DNA from: Fibrobacter sp.
Lineage (GTDB): Bacteria; Fibrobacterota; Fibrobacteria; Fibrobacterales; Fibrobacteraceae
Assembly (NCBI GenBank): GCA_017412605.1
Contig: JAFPWY010000011.1
Span: forward strand, 1-64,000
Direction: 5' to 3'
DNA length: 64,000 bases
Positions 8,064 through 15,087 of this stretch are shown piece after piece. The position numbers and the translations under genes are program-made. The stretch's first letter is position 1, and the number at the start of each line of letters is the position of its first letter. The notes beneath the pieces were generated by a model. The model was not told the origin of the DNA, did not search any database, and was given only the letters and a program-made list of their open reading frames with translations.

Positions 8064-9034
8064 GACTTTTGTTCCTTTTCTTCCCAAAAATCAAAAAAAT
8101 TGTACCACTGGTAGGGATGCTTCTTGCAGCTTTCCTCGACAAACGCTATGTATTCATCCATGAGCGCCTGGATTTTTTGTTTCCGGTCCTTGCGGCTGCC
8201 CGAAAATTCGGTTGTCGCCTTGCGAATCGTGAATTCGTACTTGGTGTTCAGACTGAAATTCTTGCAGCGGGTGCCTGCGCCGAAATAGATGGGGGCTCCG
8301 ATGATGCTAGCGAGAATGAACGCCCCTTCGGGAAATTCCGCCCAGTCGCCGAGAAACTGCTTGCGAACAGTGCGGTCGTGGTTCTTGGCGGAAATCCTGT
8401 CGCCGGCAATGACGATGAGGTACCCCTTGTCTATCTTGTCCTTAATCATGATGGCGGAATCAACGCCGATGTCGTTTGCGTTGATGATGTTGTCCATCAG
8501 TTCAGGGTTCAGCTTGCGCAACAGATCGTTGTATCTAGAGGAGTTGTCGATATCGACGATGGGGCAAATGCGCAGATCTTTTATCTTGGCGTCGTTGCCG
8601 CTATCTCCCAGGGACCGGAACATGTCCAGATTGCCGAGGTGCGAACTCAGGAGAATGGCTCCATGTCCGCTCGTGAGCTGTTTCCGGAGTTCTTCCCGTT
8701 CAGCATCTTTCGTGAGGTCGGATACGTTCAAGCGACCCATCCAGCTGAGCATCTTTTCGAGCATCTGCAGGACGAAACTGAAAATGTGCTTGTAGCAATC
8801 GATTGCGGTCGGCTTTTTCCGTCCGGTTGCCTTTGCCACCTTCTCGAGGTAGGTCATGGAATTCTTCCGGACCGGCTTTGCGCCGAGGAAAAAGAAGAAG
8901 CATATGGTTGCAGAGATAGCTACAATCAGGGGACGCGGCAGGTATTTGACCATGAGGAACATGAAGGTGAACGTCCATGACGTTCCCGACGAGACTTCCT
9001 TTTGGTCGTACCAGTTTGCCTGCGAATCAGCCAT
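8060..9034 (-). CDS. LpxL/HtrB-like lysophospholipid acyltransferase (C-terminal half of an ApeJ-type protein)
   Basis: Protein of 324 residues with an N-terminal membrane segment (about 20-50) and the LPLAT motif H132-LGNL-D137, the catalytic HX4D pair of lipid A late acyltransferases. Its likely role is to transfer the aryl-polyene acyl chain from ACP to a lipid or sugar head group at the inner membrane. In proteobacterial APE clusters this domain is fused to a family-2 glycosyltransferase in one ApeJ protein; here it is separate and overlaps the glycosyltransferase gene by 8 nt. Confidence 0.85.
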   Translation of the reverse strand: MADSQANWYDQKEVSSGTSWTFTFMFLMVKYLPRPLIVAISATICFFFFLGAKPVRKNSMTYLEKVAKATGRKKPTAIDCYKHIFSFVLQMLEKMLSWMGRLNVSDLTKDAEREELRKQLTSGHGAILLSSHLGNLDMFRSLGDSGNDAKIKDLRICPIVDIDNSSRYNDLLRKLNPELMDNIINANDIGVDSAIMIKDKIDKGYLIVIAGDRISAKNHDRTVRKQFLGDWAEFPEGAFILASIIGAPIYFGAGTRCKNFSLNTKYEFTIRKATTEFSGSRKDRKQKIQALMDEYIAFVEESCKKHPYQWYNFFDFWEEKEQKS

Positions 9035-9773
9035 TCTTCCTTTTTTTCCTTATGAGGAGGATGGGAAGGCGGAAGAGCATGCCGAAGAAGAGTTTGGTAT
9101 GCATCCACGAGATGGAAATGTTGTCCTTGACCATGCGGAAATTGGAAATGCCGTTTTCCGGGTACGTGACCTGGATCGGGTAAAAGTTCATCTCCATGCC
9201 TTTCCACTTGAGCCTTACGAGAATTTCGATGTCGAATCCCATGCGCAGGTTGGATAGCTTGCGGATGACGGGGAGCGTCTGCTTGATCGGATATACGCGG
9301 AACCCGCACATGGCATCGGGAATGTCGAAGGAGAGCGTCTCGATGGCAATCCAGAAGTTTGTTATCTTGCGCCCGTTCTCGCGGCTCTTGGGCACGGATG
9401 AGTCGTATTGAGGGAATCCCGAAATGAGGTTGCCGGGATGCTTCTTGGATGCCTTGATGAAAAATTCCAGTGCGTTCAGGTCGTGTTGCCCGTCGGCGTC
9501 AATCTGTACGGCATACGAGAAACCGGATTTTTGCGCGGCCTCGAACCCCATGGACACGGCATAACCCTTGCCGCCGTTTTTTTCGTAGGATACGAGCGTG
9601 ATGTCGGGATTTCTCGCGGCGATATCTTCGAGGACCTTCTTGGCTTCGGGCGTGTTTCCGTCGTCGACGATGAACACGTGGAGGCCTTTCCTGATGATGT
9701 CCTGGGCCACCGCCTCGACTGTGTTTTCGTGACGGTATACCGGGATGATGGCGCAATAGATAGAATCTTGCAT
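9027..9773 (-). CDS. Family 2 glycosyltransferase (N-terminal half of an ApeJ-type protein)
   Basis: GT-A fold protein of 248 residues with the nucleotide-binding FIVDDGN (34-40) and the metal-binding DADGQHD (92-98). A short hydrophobic and basic tail (LLIRKKRKNG) suggests membrane association. It may attach a sugar to the lipid scaffold that carries the polyene. The ATG at 9773 follows the upstream stop by 3 nt and the gene ends inside the acyltransferase start, so the two are probably translated as a coupled pair. Confidence 0.87.
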   Translation of the reverse strand: MQDSIYCAIIPVYRHENTVEAVAQDIIRKGLHVFIVDDGNTPEAKKVLEDIAARNPDITLVSYEKNGGKGYAVSMGFEAAQKSGFSYAVQIDADGQHDLNALEFFIKASKKHPGNLISGFPQYDSSVPKSRENGRKITNFWIAIETLSFDIPDAMCGFRVYPIKQTLPVIRKLSNLRMGFDIEILVRLKWKGMEMNFYPIQVTYPENGISNFRMVKDNISISWMHTKLFFGMLFRLPILLIRKKRKNG

Positions 9774-9776
9774 GGT

Positions 9777-12086
9777 CTACGCTTCCGCTCCGGTCTTGAC
9801 GCTGCCGCTTGAGTACTTCTTGCCTTCGCTACCGCTGAAACTGAATGCGATGCGTCCCGAGTCCTTGTCGTAGGAAAGCTCCAGGATGACCTTCGTATCC
9901 GGGAGGATTGGGCTTGTAAACTTTGTCCTCTGGATTTTCTGCATCGAGAGGGGCGCGTTTAGGTACTTGTGCGCAAGTTTCATGACGAAGTTTACTTGGA
10001 CTACGGCGGGGAGCAACTTGAAGGATTCAAAATGCCCGTTGAAAAAGTCGCTCGTTGCGGGAATTTCCATTTCGATGGTCGCCGCATTGTCCTGTACGTT
10101 CACGTTGAGAATCTTGTAGTTCGGGTCTTCCTGGCTGTCTTCGAAGAGGGCCTTGATGTCTGCGGTCTTGATTTTGCCCATGGCATCTTGCGGGAGCCTT
10201 TCGGGGAATCTCCAGCGCTTGGGGATGACGGTTGATTCGAGGTACTGCGAAAGGAAGTTCCTGAAGAACTTGTTCATCTCGAGTTTTGCGGCTCCCTTGA
10301 ATTTTTCCTTGCCGTCGAAGTTGAGGGCGATAGCCGCGGCGAGGTACTGGCGCTTGCCTGCCATGGCGATGACGCGTACGTCCTGCACCAGGCCCGTCTG
10401 GCGGAGGCGCATTTCGACTTCGGGGAGGGAAATGCGTTTTTCCTCGATCTTGACGATGGAATCGATGCGGCCAAGCAGCGTGAATCGTCCGTCATCTTCG
10501 AGCTTGATGAGGTCGGCAGTCGAGAATCCGCCCTCGTCGTAGATGTAGGGGGATTCCACGTGGAGGCAACCTTCCGCATTGAGCGTAATGACGTTGTGCG
10601 GGAACGGCTTGTAGAGGGGACCGTTTTTGCTCTGCCTGTGCGCCATGCAGCCGGTTTCGGTACTGCCGTAGATTTCGGTAGGCCAGTATTTGAGAATTTT
10701 TTCGGTTTCGGCGGCAGCGTCTTCGGGGAGCAGGCCACCTGCCGACAAGATAAACGGTGTTTCGGCAAAATCGACGGGCTCGTTTTTCCCGCCGGCGAGC
10801 CTTTTCAGGAAGGCGGGGCTTGCGACAATCACGAGCCTGTGCTCCTTGAGCGCACGCAGTTCTTCGGGGAACTCGACCGTATTCCTGCGGAACGGGACTC
10901 CGCTCATCAGCGCGAGCAGGAGCGAGAAGGTGAGACCGAAAATGTGGTGGTGGTTCACCGTGCGGACGACGAACGCGTGGTCGTACTTTTCAAGGAACTG
11001 GGTGGCGAATTCGTTCACTTCGTCTTCCAGTTGGATGAACTTCTTGGGAGATATCTTGGGCTTTCCCGTGGTTCCCGAAGTGTACATGTCCACGTCGGAT
11101 GTTTTCGGGTCGAACATGATCCACTTGCCGTCATCTTCGTGCTTGCCGAGAACGTCCTGGATCAGGACGGCACCTTCGGCGGGAAGGTCGGTAAGGAACG
11201 ATACGCCCTCGGTGCAGATTTCCTTGATGAATTCCTGCGTGCGGTTCGCGGAAATCTTTGCAGCCTTGCCTCCCTGCATCACGGCGACCAGTGCGACCAT
11301 GAAGTAGTAGCTGTCCTCGAAGTTCAGCAGCCATGCCTTTTCCTGCCTGGACTCGACTTCTTGGCGGACCCTGGACACGTCGGCCGTGAAGTCGGCCCAT
11401 GTCTTTATGTTGCGGTTGCCGTTGCCGTCGAAGGCGAATATGGAATTGGCGGCTCTTGTGTCGCGCTTGAAACTGGATATGTATTTATATTGGATCATTT
11501 TTTTTTGCACTTTTTTTCGAATAATAAATTCCCCTGAGAAAAGGAGTCCCATGAGGATGTAGGATAGCAGGCCGTTGTAGAGGGCCCATAGTTTGTCGGA
11601 GCCAAGGAAGCACGTGCACGCCGCAGCGGCTCCGTTAAAAATAAAAAACGCGCACCAGACGATTGTCACCTTGAGGCAATAGGGTTCTACAAATTGGCGC
11701 AGTGCCGATTTTTGCAGGGCCTTGTCGCCTATGCATGCCAGCTTGAAAACGAAACTGGGGCCAAGCGGCAGTGTCGATCCGAAAAGGACGAGGAGAGCGA
11801 TGCTTACGGCTACCGGGTAGAATTTCAGGGACAGGATGCTGTCTGTTACGCAGGCAAAGATGCCGCAGGCGAGGGCGAGGAAAAAGAGCATGCCGCTTTT
11901 TAGGGCTTGCTTCCAGCCCTTGCTGGCTGTCTTGAGGAGTGCGATGAGATTGAAGAAGGCGATGGCGAGCAAGGCGATGCTCAGAACCCTTGGGCGCAGC
12001 CCCCAAAAATAGAGACCGCAAAATACAAGCCCTGGGTATAGAACCGAAAGGGCGGCAAAGAGGACCTTTCCCGCCACGGTTCTCAT
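9777..12086 (-). CDS. ApeG-ApeH-ApeI fusion: membrane domain, aryl-acid:ACP ligase, dehydratase
   Basis: Protein of 769 residues that combines three functions usually encoded separately. Residues 1-200 are about six hydrophobic segments like the small COG4648 membrane protein ApeG. Residues 225-650 are an ANL-superfamily adenylating enzyme with YTSGTTGKPK (335-344), YGSTETG (473-479), GRIDSIVKIEEKRISLPEVE (539-558) and the C-terminal lysine of MGKIK (K640). Residues 665-769 are a hotdog dehydratase like ApeI, with FFNGHF (H685) and LLPAVVQ. It would activate the aryl starter acid at the membrane, load it on ACP and take part in dehydration. The ATG overlaps the ACP stop (ATGA at 12083-12086). 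No frameshift or internal stop is present, so the fusion is real unless the assembly is wrong. Confidence 0.88.
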   Translation of the reverse strand: MRTVAGKVLFAALSVLYPGLVFCGLYFWGLRPRVLSIALLAIAFFNLIALLKTASKGWKQALKSGMLFFLALACGIFACVTDSILSLKFYPVAVSIALLVLFGSTLPLGPSFVFKLACIGDKALQKSALRQFVEPYCLKVTIVWCAFFIFNGAAAACTCFLGSDKLWALYNGLLSYILMGLLFSGEFIIRKKVQKKMIQYKYISSFKRDTRAANSIFAFDGNGNRNIKTWADFTADVSRVRQEVESRQEKAWLLNFEDSYYFMVALVAVMQGGKAAKISANRTQEFIKEICTEGVSFLTDLPAEGAVLIQDVLGKHEDDGKWIMFDPKTSDVDMYTSGTTGKPKISPKKFIQLEDEVNEFATQFLEKYDHAFVVRTVNHHHIFGLTFSLLLALMSGVPFRRNTVEFPEELRALKEHRLVIVASPAFLKRLAGGKNEPVDFAETPFILSAGGLLPEDAAAETEKILKYWPTEIYGSTETGCMAHRQSKNGPLYKPFPHNVITLNAEGCLHVESPYIYDEGGFSTADLIKLEDDGRFTLLGRIDSIVKIEEKRISLPEVEMRLRQTGLVQDVRVIAMAGKRQYLAAAIALNFDGKEKFKGAAKLEMNKFFRNFLSQYLESTVIPKRWRFPERLPQDAMGKIKTADIKALFEDSQEDPNYKILNVNVQDNAATIEMEIPATSDFFNGHFESFKLLPAVVQVNFVMKLAHKYLNAPLSMQKIQRTKFTSPILPDTKVILELSYDKDSGRIAFSFSGSEGKKYSSGSVKTGAEA

Positions 12087-12343
12087 TTTTTCTCGCCCGA
12101 TTCCTGGATGAGGTCGTATATGGCGTCAACAACGTCCTGCAGCGTGCGCACGGACTTGAACACTTCGGGATCGATATTGCGCGGGAGCATGGACTTGAGT
12201 TTCACGATGAGGTCGACAGCGTCGATGGAATCGAGGTCGAGATCTTCGTAGAGACGTGCTTCGGGGACGACCTTGGAACTTTCCATGCCGAACTCACTGA
12301 TAAGCGCGTCTTGGAGTTTTTTCAGAATGTCTGACTTTTCCAT
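12083..12343 (-). CDS. apeF: Acyl carrier protein (ApeF-like)
   Basis: 86-residue ACP with the phosphopantetheine attachment motif DLDSIDAVDL (S39). It follows a first ACP gene by 1 nt, carries an AGGAAG ribosome site, and overlaps the ligase fusion. APE clusters use two distinct ACPs, one favouring the starter and one the growing chain; which is which cannot be told here. Confidence 0.92.
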   Translation of the reverse strand: MEKSDILKKLQDALISEFGMESSKVVPEARLYEDLDLDSIDAVDLIVKLKSMLPRNIDPEVFKSVRTLQDVVDAIYDLIQESGEKK

Positions 12344-12344
12344 A

Positions 12345-12614
12345 CTAGTCTTCCTGTTTGCTAGACGAAATGAATGCTGCCAAGGCGTTGACGGAGGCGA
12401 AATGCTTGCGCGTCTCGTCGTTCACGGCCTTGAAGGAAACCCCGAAATTCTCCTTGATTGCGAGACCGAGTTCCAGTGCGTCGATGGAGTCAAGGCCAAG
12501 GCCTTCGCCTTCACCGAAAAGCGGGGCGTCGTCGTCGATGTCGGCGGGCGTGACGTCTTCAAGTTCTAGCGCGCTGATGATGATGTTCTTTAATCTCGTG
12601 TTGAGGTCTTCCAT
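12345..12614 (-). CDS. apeE: Acyl carrier protein (ApeE-like), first gene of the APE operon
   Basis: 89-residue ACP with GLDSIDALEL (attachment serine S43) and the acidic, helical composition of the family. Ribosome site AAAAAGGG lies 4-5 nt upstream of the ATG at 12614. It is the promoter-proximal gene of the thirteen-gene minus-strand operon. Confidence 0.92.
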   Translation of the reverse strand: MEDLNTRLKNIIISALELEDVTPADIDDDAPLFGEGEGLGLDSIDALELGLAIKENFGVSFKAVNDETRKHFASVNALAAFISSSKQED

Positions 12615-12651
12615 AAATCCCTTTTTGTGTTATTTTTGCTTTTTTCCGAAC

Positions 12652-12659
12652 CAAATATA
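12652..12659 (-). promoter_or_regulatory. Probable core promoter of the APE operon (TATATTTG)
   Basis: TATATTTG on the minus strand matches the Bacteroidota-type -7 element TAnnTTTG. It would give a leader of roughly 30-35 nt ahead of the first ACP gene. A TTGACA (12667-12672, minus strand) is present but too close to serve as a normal -35 for it. Confidence 0.5.
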
Positions 12660-12684
12660 GAATAATTGTCAAATATTTTTAAAT

Positions 12685-12692
12685 TATATTTA
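12685..12692 (+). promoter_or_regulatory. Probable core promoter of the divergent apeC-apeD pair (TATATTTA)
   Basis: TATATTTA on the plus strand, about 34 nt before the apeC start, in the 112-bp AT-rich divergent region. The two opposing promoters lie close together, so a shared regulator could act on both. Confidence 0.4.
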
Positions 12693-12726
12693 CATACCAT
12701 TCTTTTGTTTTTTTTTGATTCTTGAA

Positions 12727-13407
12727 ATGTCCAGAATTATCCATATAAGCAAGTACAGTTTCTGGGCTCCAGGTTTGGAAACCGCCGAGGACTTGGCGGC
12801 TTTTGCGCGTGGGGATAAGGAAGTTTCCCGTATTTCCGCGGTTCCTGCCCTCCCGTTCGTGCCGATGCTCATGCGCCGCCGGCTTAGCGATGTCTCCAAG
12901 ATGGCTGTCTATGTGAACCATTTTGTGTCGGAAGGGCTTCCCGAGGCGAAAATCACGTTTGCCTCGGAATTCGGCGAGGTTCGGCAGCAATTGAAGATTT
13001 CTGAACACCTGATCGAGGCCGATACGGTATCGCCTGCGGCGTTCAGCCTCTCCGTGTTCAACGCCCCCGTCTCGTGCGCGACGATTGTCGAGAAAAACAT
13101 GGCCGGCTACTCCGCTGCCTATGCCGGGGCTGCATCCTTCCTGAATGGTCTCAAGGACTGCGCTGCCGCGCTTTCTACGGGTGAAGGCGACGAACGCATA
13201 TTCCTTTTCTCGGACGAACTGGTTCCCGAAACATACGCCTCCGTTGTCGAAGGCTATCCAAATGTGCCCTGCGCCATGGCTTTGCGGCTTTCGTCTGTCG
13301 CGCAGCCGGGCGGCATCGACCTGGATATCGGCGGAATTCCGGAAACGCGCTTTGCCGCCGAGCAGGCGCTCTGGCTGCTCAAGAAGATTCTCGTGGAGAA
13401 CGCATGA
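12727..13407 (+). CDS. apeC: Beta-ketoacyl synthase chain length factor (ApeC-like)
   Basis: 226-residue protein of the Ketoacyl-synt_2 type (PF13723-like): a thiolase-fold half lacking the catalytic cysteine region. Segments such as SFWAPG near the start and SLSVFNAPVSCATIVEKN are typical of APE chain length factors, which pair with the ApeO ketosynthase. The ATG at 12727 was chosen; a TTG four codons earlier is possible. Its stop overlaps the next start (ATGA at 13404-13407). In proteobacteria this gene heads the same operon as the ACPs, whereas here it is inverted. Confidence 0.83.
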   Translation: MSRIIHISKYSFWAPGLETAEDLAAFARGDKEVSRISAVPALPFVPMLMRRRLSDVSKMAVYVNHFVSEGLPEAKITFASEFGEVRQQLKISEHLIEADTVSPAAFSLSVFNAPVSCATIVEKNMAGYSAAYAGAASFLNGLKDCAAALSTGEGDERIFLFSDELVPETYASVVEGYPNVPCAMALRLSSVAQPGGIDLDIGGIPETRFAAEQALWLLKKILVENA

Positions 13408-14201
13408 TGTTCATCTTGCGGCGGATGGCCTACTGCTGGCGTGTGTTCATCAAGTTGATGACGTACTTCTGGTTTGGGCTGGGAAGCCTTTTCCTCGCGA
13501 CGGGCCTATTCCCCACGCTGCTCCTGCTGTCCGGCTTTTCCAGGGCGCGGTTCGGTCGACTTGCCCGGTTTTCTGTGCACTTGTCCCACAAGCTTGCGCT
13601 TGCGCATTTTGTCTATTTCGGCCTCGGGAAAATCCATGTGGAACACCGTGAAAGGCTGAAAGGGCTTAGGTCCAAGGTTATCGTGGCGAACCATCCGTCG
13701 ATTTTGGATGTGGTCATCCTGTTCTCGCTGATTCCCAATGCCGACTGCATCGTGAAGGGGAGCCTGGGCCAGAACCGCTTCATGAAGGGAATCGTCAACT
13801 CCATCTATATAGTGAATTCCAAGACGTTCGAGGACCAACTGGCCGAAACGGACAAGTCGCTCAAGCGGGGCAACTGCCTGATTATCTTTCCGGAGGGAAC
13901 GCGCTCTGCGCCGGGACAACGCTGGCAGTTCAAGAAGGGCGCCGCCCGGTTTGCCCTCCATTCCAAGTGCGATGTCGTCCCCATCTACATTGGCGGCAAC
14001 GACAAGATCGGACTGGGGAAACACGATTCCTTGTTGGAAGTGAATCCGACGGGACGGTATCGTTTCGCTCTAGATGTGCTGGAACCCATTCCTATCGAGA
14101 AATTCCTGGGGTATCCGCCGAGCCAGGCTGCGATTCTTTTGACGCAGGAAATGCAAAATGTGCTTGAATCCCGCCGCAATCAAGAAATTGCGGGTGCATA
14201 G
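13404..14201 (+). CDS. PlsC-like 1-acyl-glycerol-3-phosphate acyltransferase (ApeD-like)
   Basis: 265-residue membrane-associated acyltransferase with an N-terminal hydrophobic segment (about 20-45), the catalytic H97-PSIL-D102 (HX4D) and the phosphate-binding FPEGTRS at 162-168. It is the second APE-locus acyltransferase, beside the LpxL-like one. Its exact acceptor is not known; a lipid anchor for the polyene is the usual inference. It is translationally coupled to the chain length factor. Confidence 0.86.
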   Translation: MMFILRRMAYCWRVFIKLMTYFWFGLGSLFLATGLFPTLLLLSGFSRARFGRLARFSVHLSHKLALAHFVYFGLGKIHVEHRERLKGLRSKVIVANHPSILDVVILFSLIPNADCIVKGSLGQNRFMKGIVNSIYIVNSKTFEDQLAETDKSLKRGNCLIIFPEGTRSAPGQRWQFKKGAARFALHSKCDVVPIYIGGNDKIGLGKHDSLLEVNPTGRYRFALDVLEPIPIEKFLGYPPSQAAILLTQEMQNVLESRRNQEIAGA

Positions 14202-14242
14202 TACGGACAAATGTTGTTGAACGGCCTTTTGGGCGCATTGTT

Positions 14243-14272
14243 TTGACAATGGGAATGAATGAATGCTATATT
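14243..14272 (+). promoter_or_regulatory. Promoter with TTGACA and TATATT boxes
   Basis: TTGACA at 14243-14248, an 18-nt spacer, and TATATT at 14267-14272, ahead of the repeat lipoprotein gene whose ATG is at 14291. This is the clearest sigma-70-like promoter in the window. Confidence 0.6.
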
Positions 14273-14290
14273 GGGATAAAGAGGTATAAT

Positions 14291-14896
14291 ATGAGAAAGG
14301 GTTCTAGAATTTGTATTGTGCTCGCTGCGATGGTGACGTCGTTGCTTACCCTGTCTTCATGCGCTGGGTATGAATACAGTCAGGGGAGCGGCCCGATGTA
14401 TGGGCTTCCGAACTGCGCCAGTTTGCACATGAGAAATGCGACGTGGTATTACAACGATGCTTATGGCAACCGTGTCGATGTCGTTGGCCGTTGTTCCAAG
14501 GGGATGATGCACGGAAATTTTGAATACTCGGTAAACGGCGTTTTGGCGGCGAAGACCAAGTTTGTGCGGGACCAGGAACTCAAGACCGCCTGCTTCGTGG
14601 GTCGTAAGCACCGTTCCATGCTTTATGCTTGCATGAACGAGGCGACTGCGCAGACCGCAAATTACCAGCGTCAGGCAACCCCCGTTCAGCAGGGTAGGCC
14701 TGTTATGGTCCCGGTGCAGCCGGGTCAGACAGTCATGGTTCCGGTACAGCCGGGCCAGGCGGTTATGGTTCCTGTGCAGCCGGGCCAGACAGTTATTGTT
14801 CCGGCACAACAGCCGCAGTATGTTCCGGCACAACAGCAACAGTCTGTTCCGGTACAACAGCCACAACCGGCTCCGCAAAACCAGCCGACTCCGTAG
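14291..14896 (+). CDS. Lipoprotein with Pro/Gln-rich tandem-repeat tail
   Basis: 201-residue protein of unknown function. The N-terminus is a lipoprotein signal (MRKGSRICIVL... with lipobox LSSC). The middle part (about 30-125) is a small Cys-containing domain whose NGVLAAKTKF-like segment suggests a MORN-type beta-hairpin. The tail carries three 10-residue repeats, MVPVQPGQTV-like, followed by shorter Pro-Gln units. The start at 14291 has GAGG 7-10 nt upstream; an upstream in-frame ATG lies inside the promoter and is rejected. It may be surface-exposed or reach through the periplasm. There is no evidence that it belongs to pigment synthesis although it follows apeD. Confidence 0.75.
   Translation: MRKGSRICIVLAAMVTSLLTLSSCAGYEYSQGSGPMYGLPNCASLHMRNATWYYNDAYGNRVDVVGRCSKGMMHGNFEYSVNGVLAAKTKFVRDQELKTACFVGRKHRSMLYACMNEATAQTANYQRQATPVQQGRPVMVPVQPGQTVMVPVQPGQAVMVPVQPGQTVIVPAQQPQYVPAQQQQSVPVQQPQPAPQNQPTP
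14705..14794 (+). repeat. Three 30-bp in-frame tandem repeats
   Basis: Three 30-bp units encode near-identical 10-residue blocks of the type MVPVQPGQ(T/A)V, with shorter VPAQQ units after them. Most differences between units are at third codon positions. Confidence 0.8.
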
Positions 14897-15074
14897 TTTT
14901 TTTACTTGTTTTTTCCTTGTGTTTGTCAAAAACCTTCGGGTTTGTTGTCGCTCCTTTTCTCCTGTAATCGGAGGAAGGGCATAAACGCGAGCTTTTTTTT
15001 CCAATGGGTCCGTAATTTGCTCGAATTTTTTAAATTTGCGCCACATATTGTGGATTTTGTAACGCCTAATTCTG

Positions 15075-15082
15075 TATTTTGA
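15075..15082 (+). promoter_or_regulatory. TATTTTGA element 5 nt before the SprA-like gene
   Basis: TATTTTGA ends 5 nt before the TTG at 15088. A small inverted repeat (CCACA/TGTGG, 15041-15053) lies upstream. Confidence 0.35.
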
Positions 15083-15087
15083 GGTAG

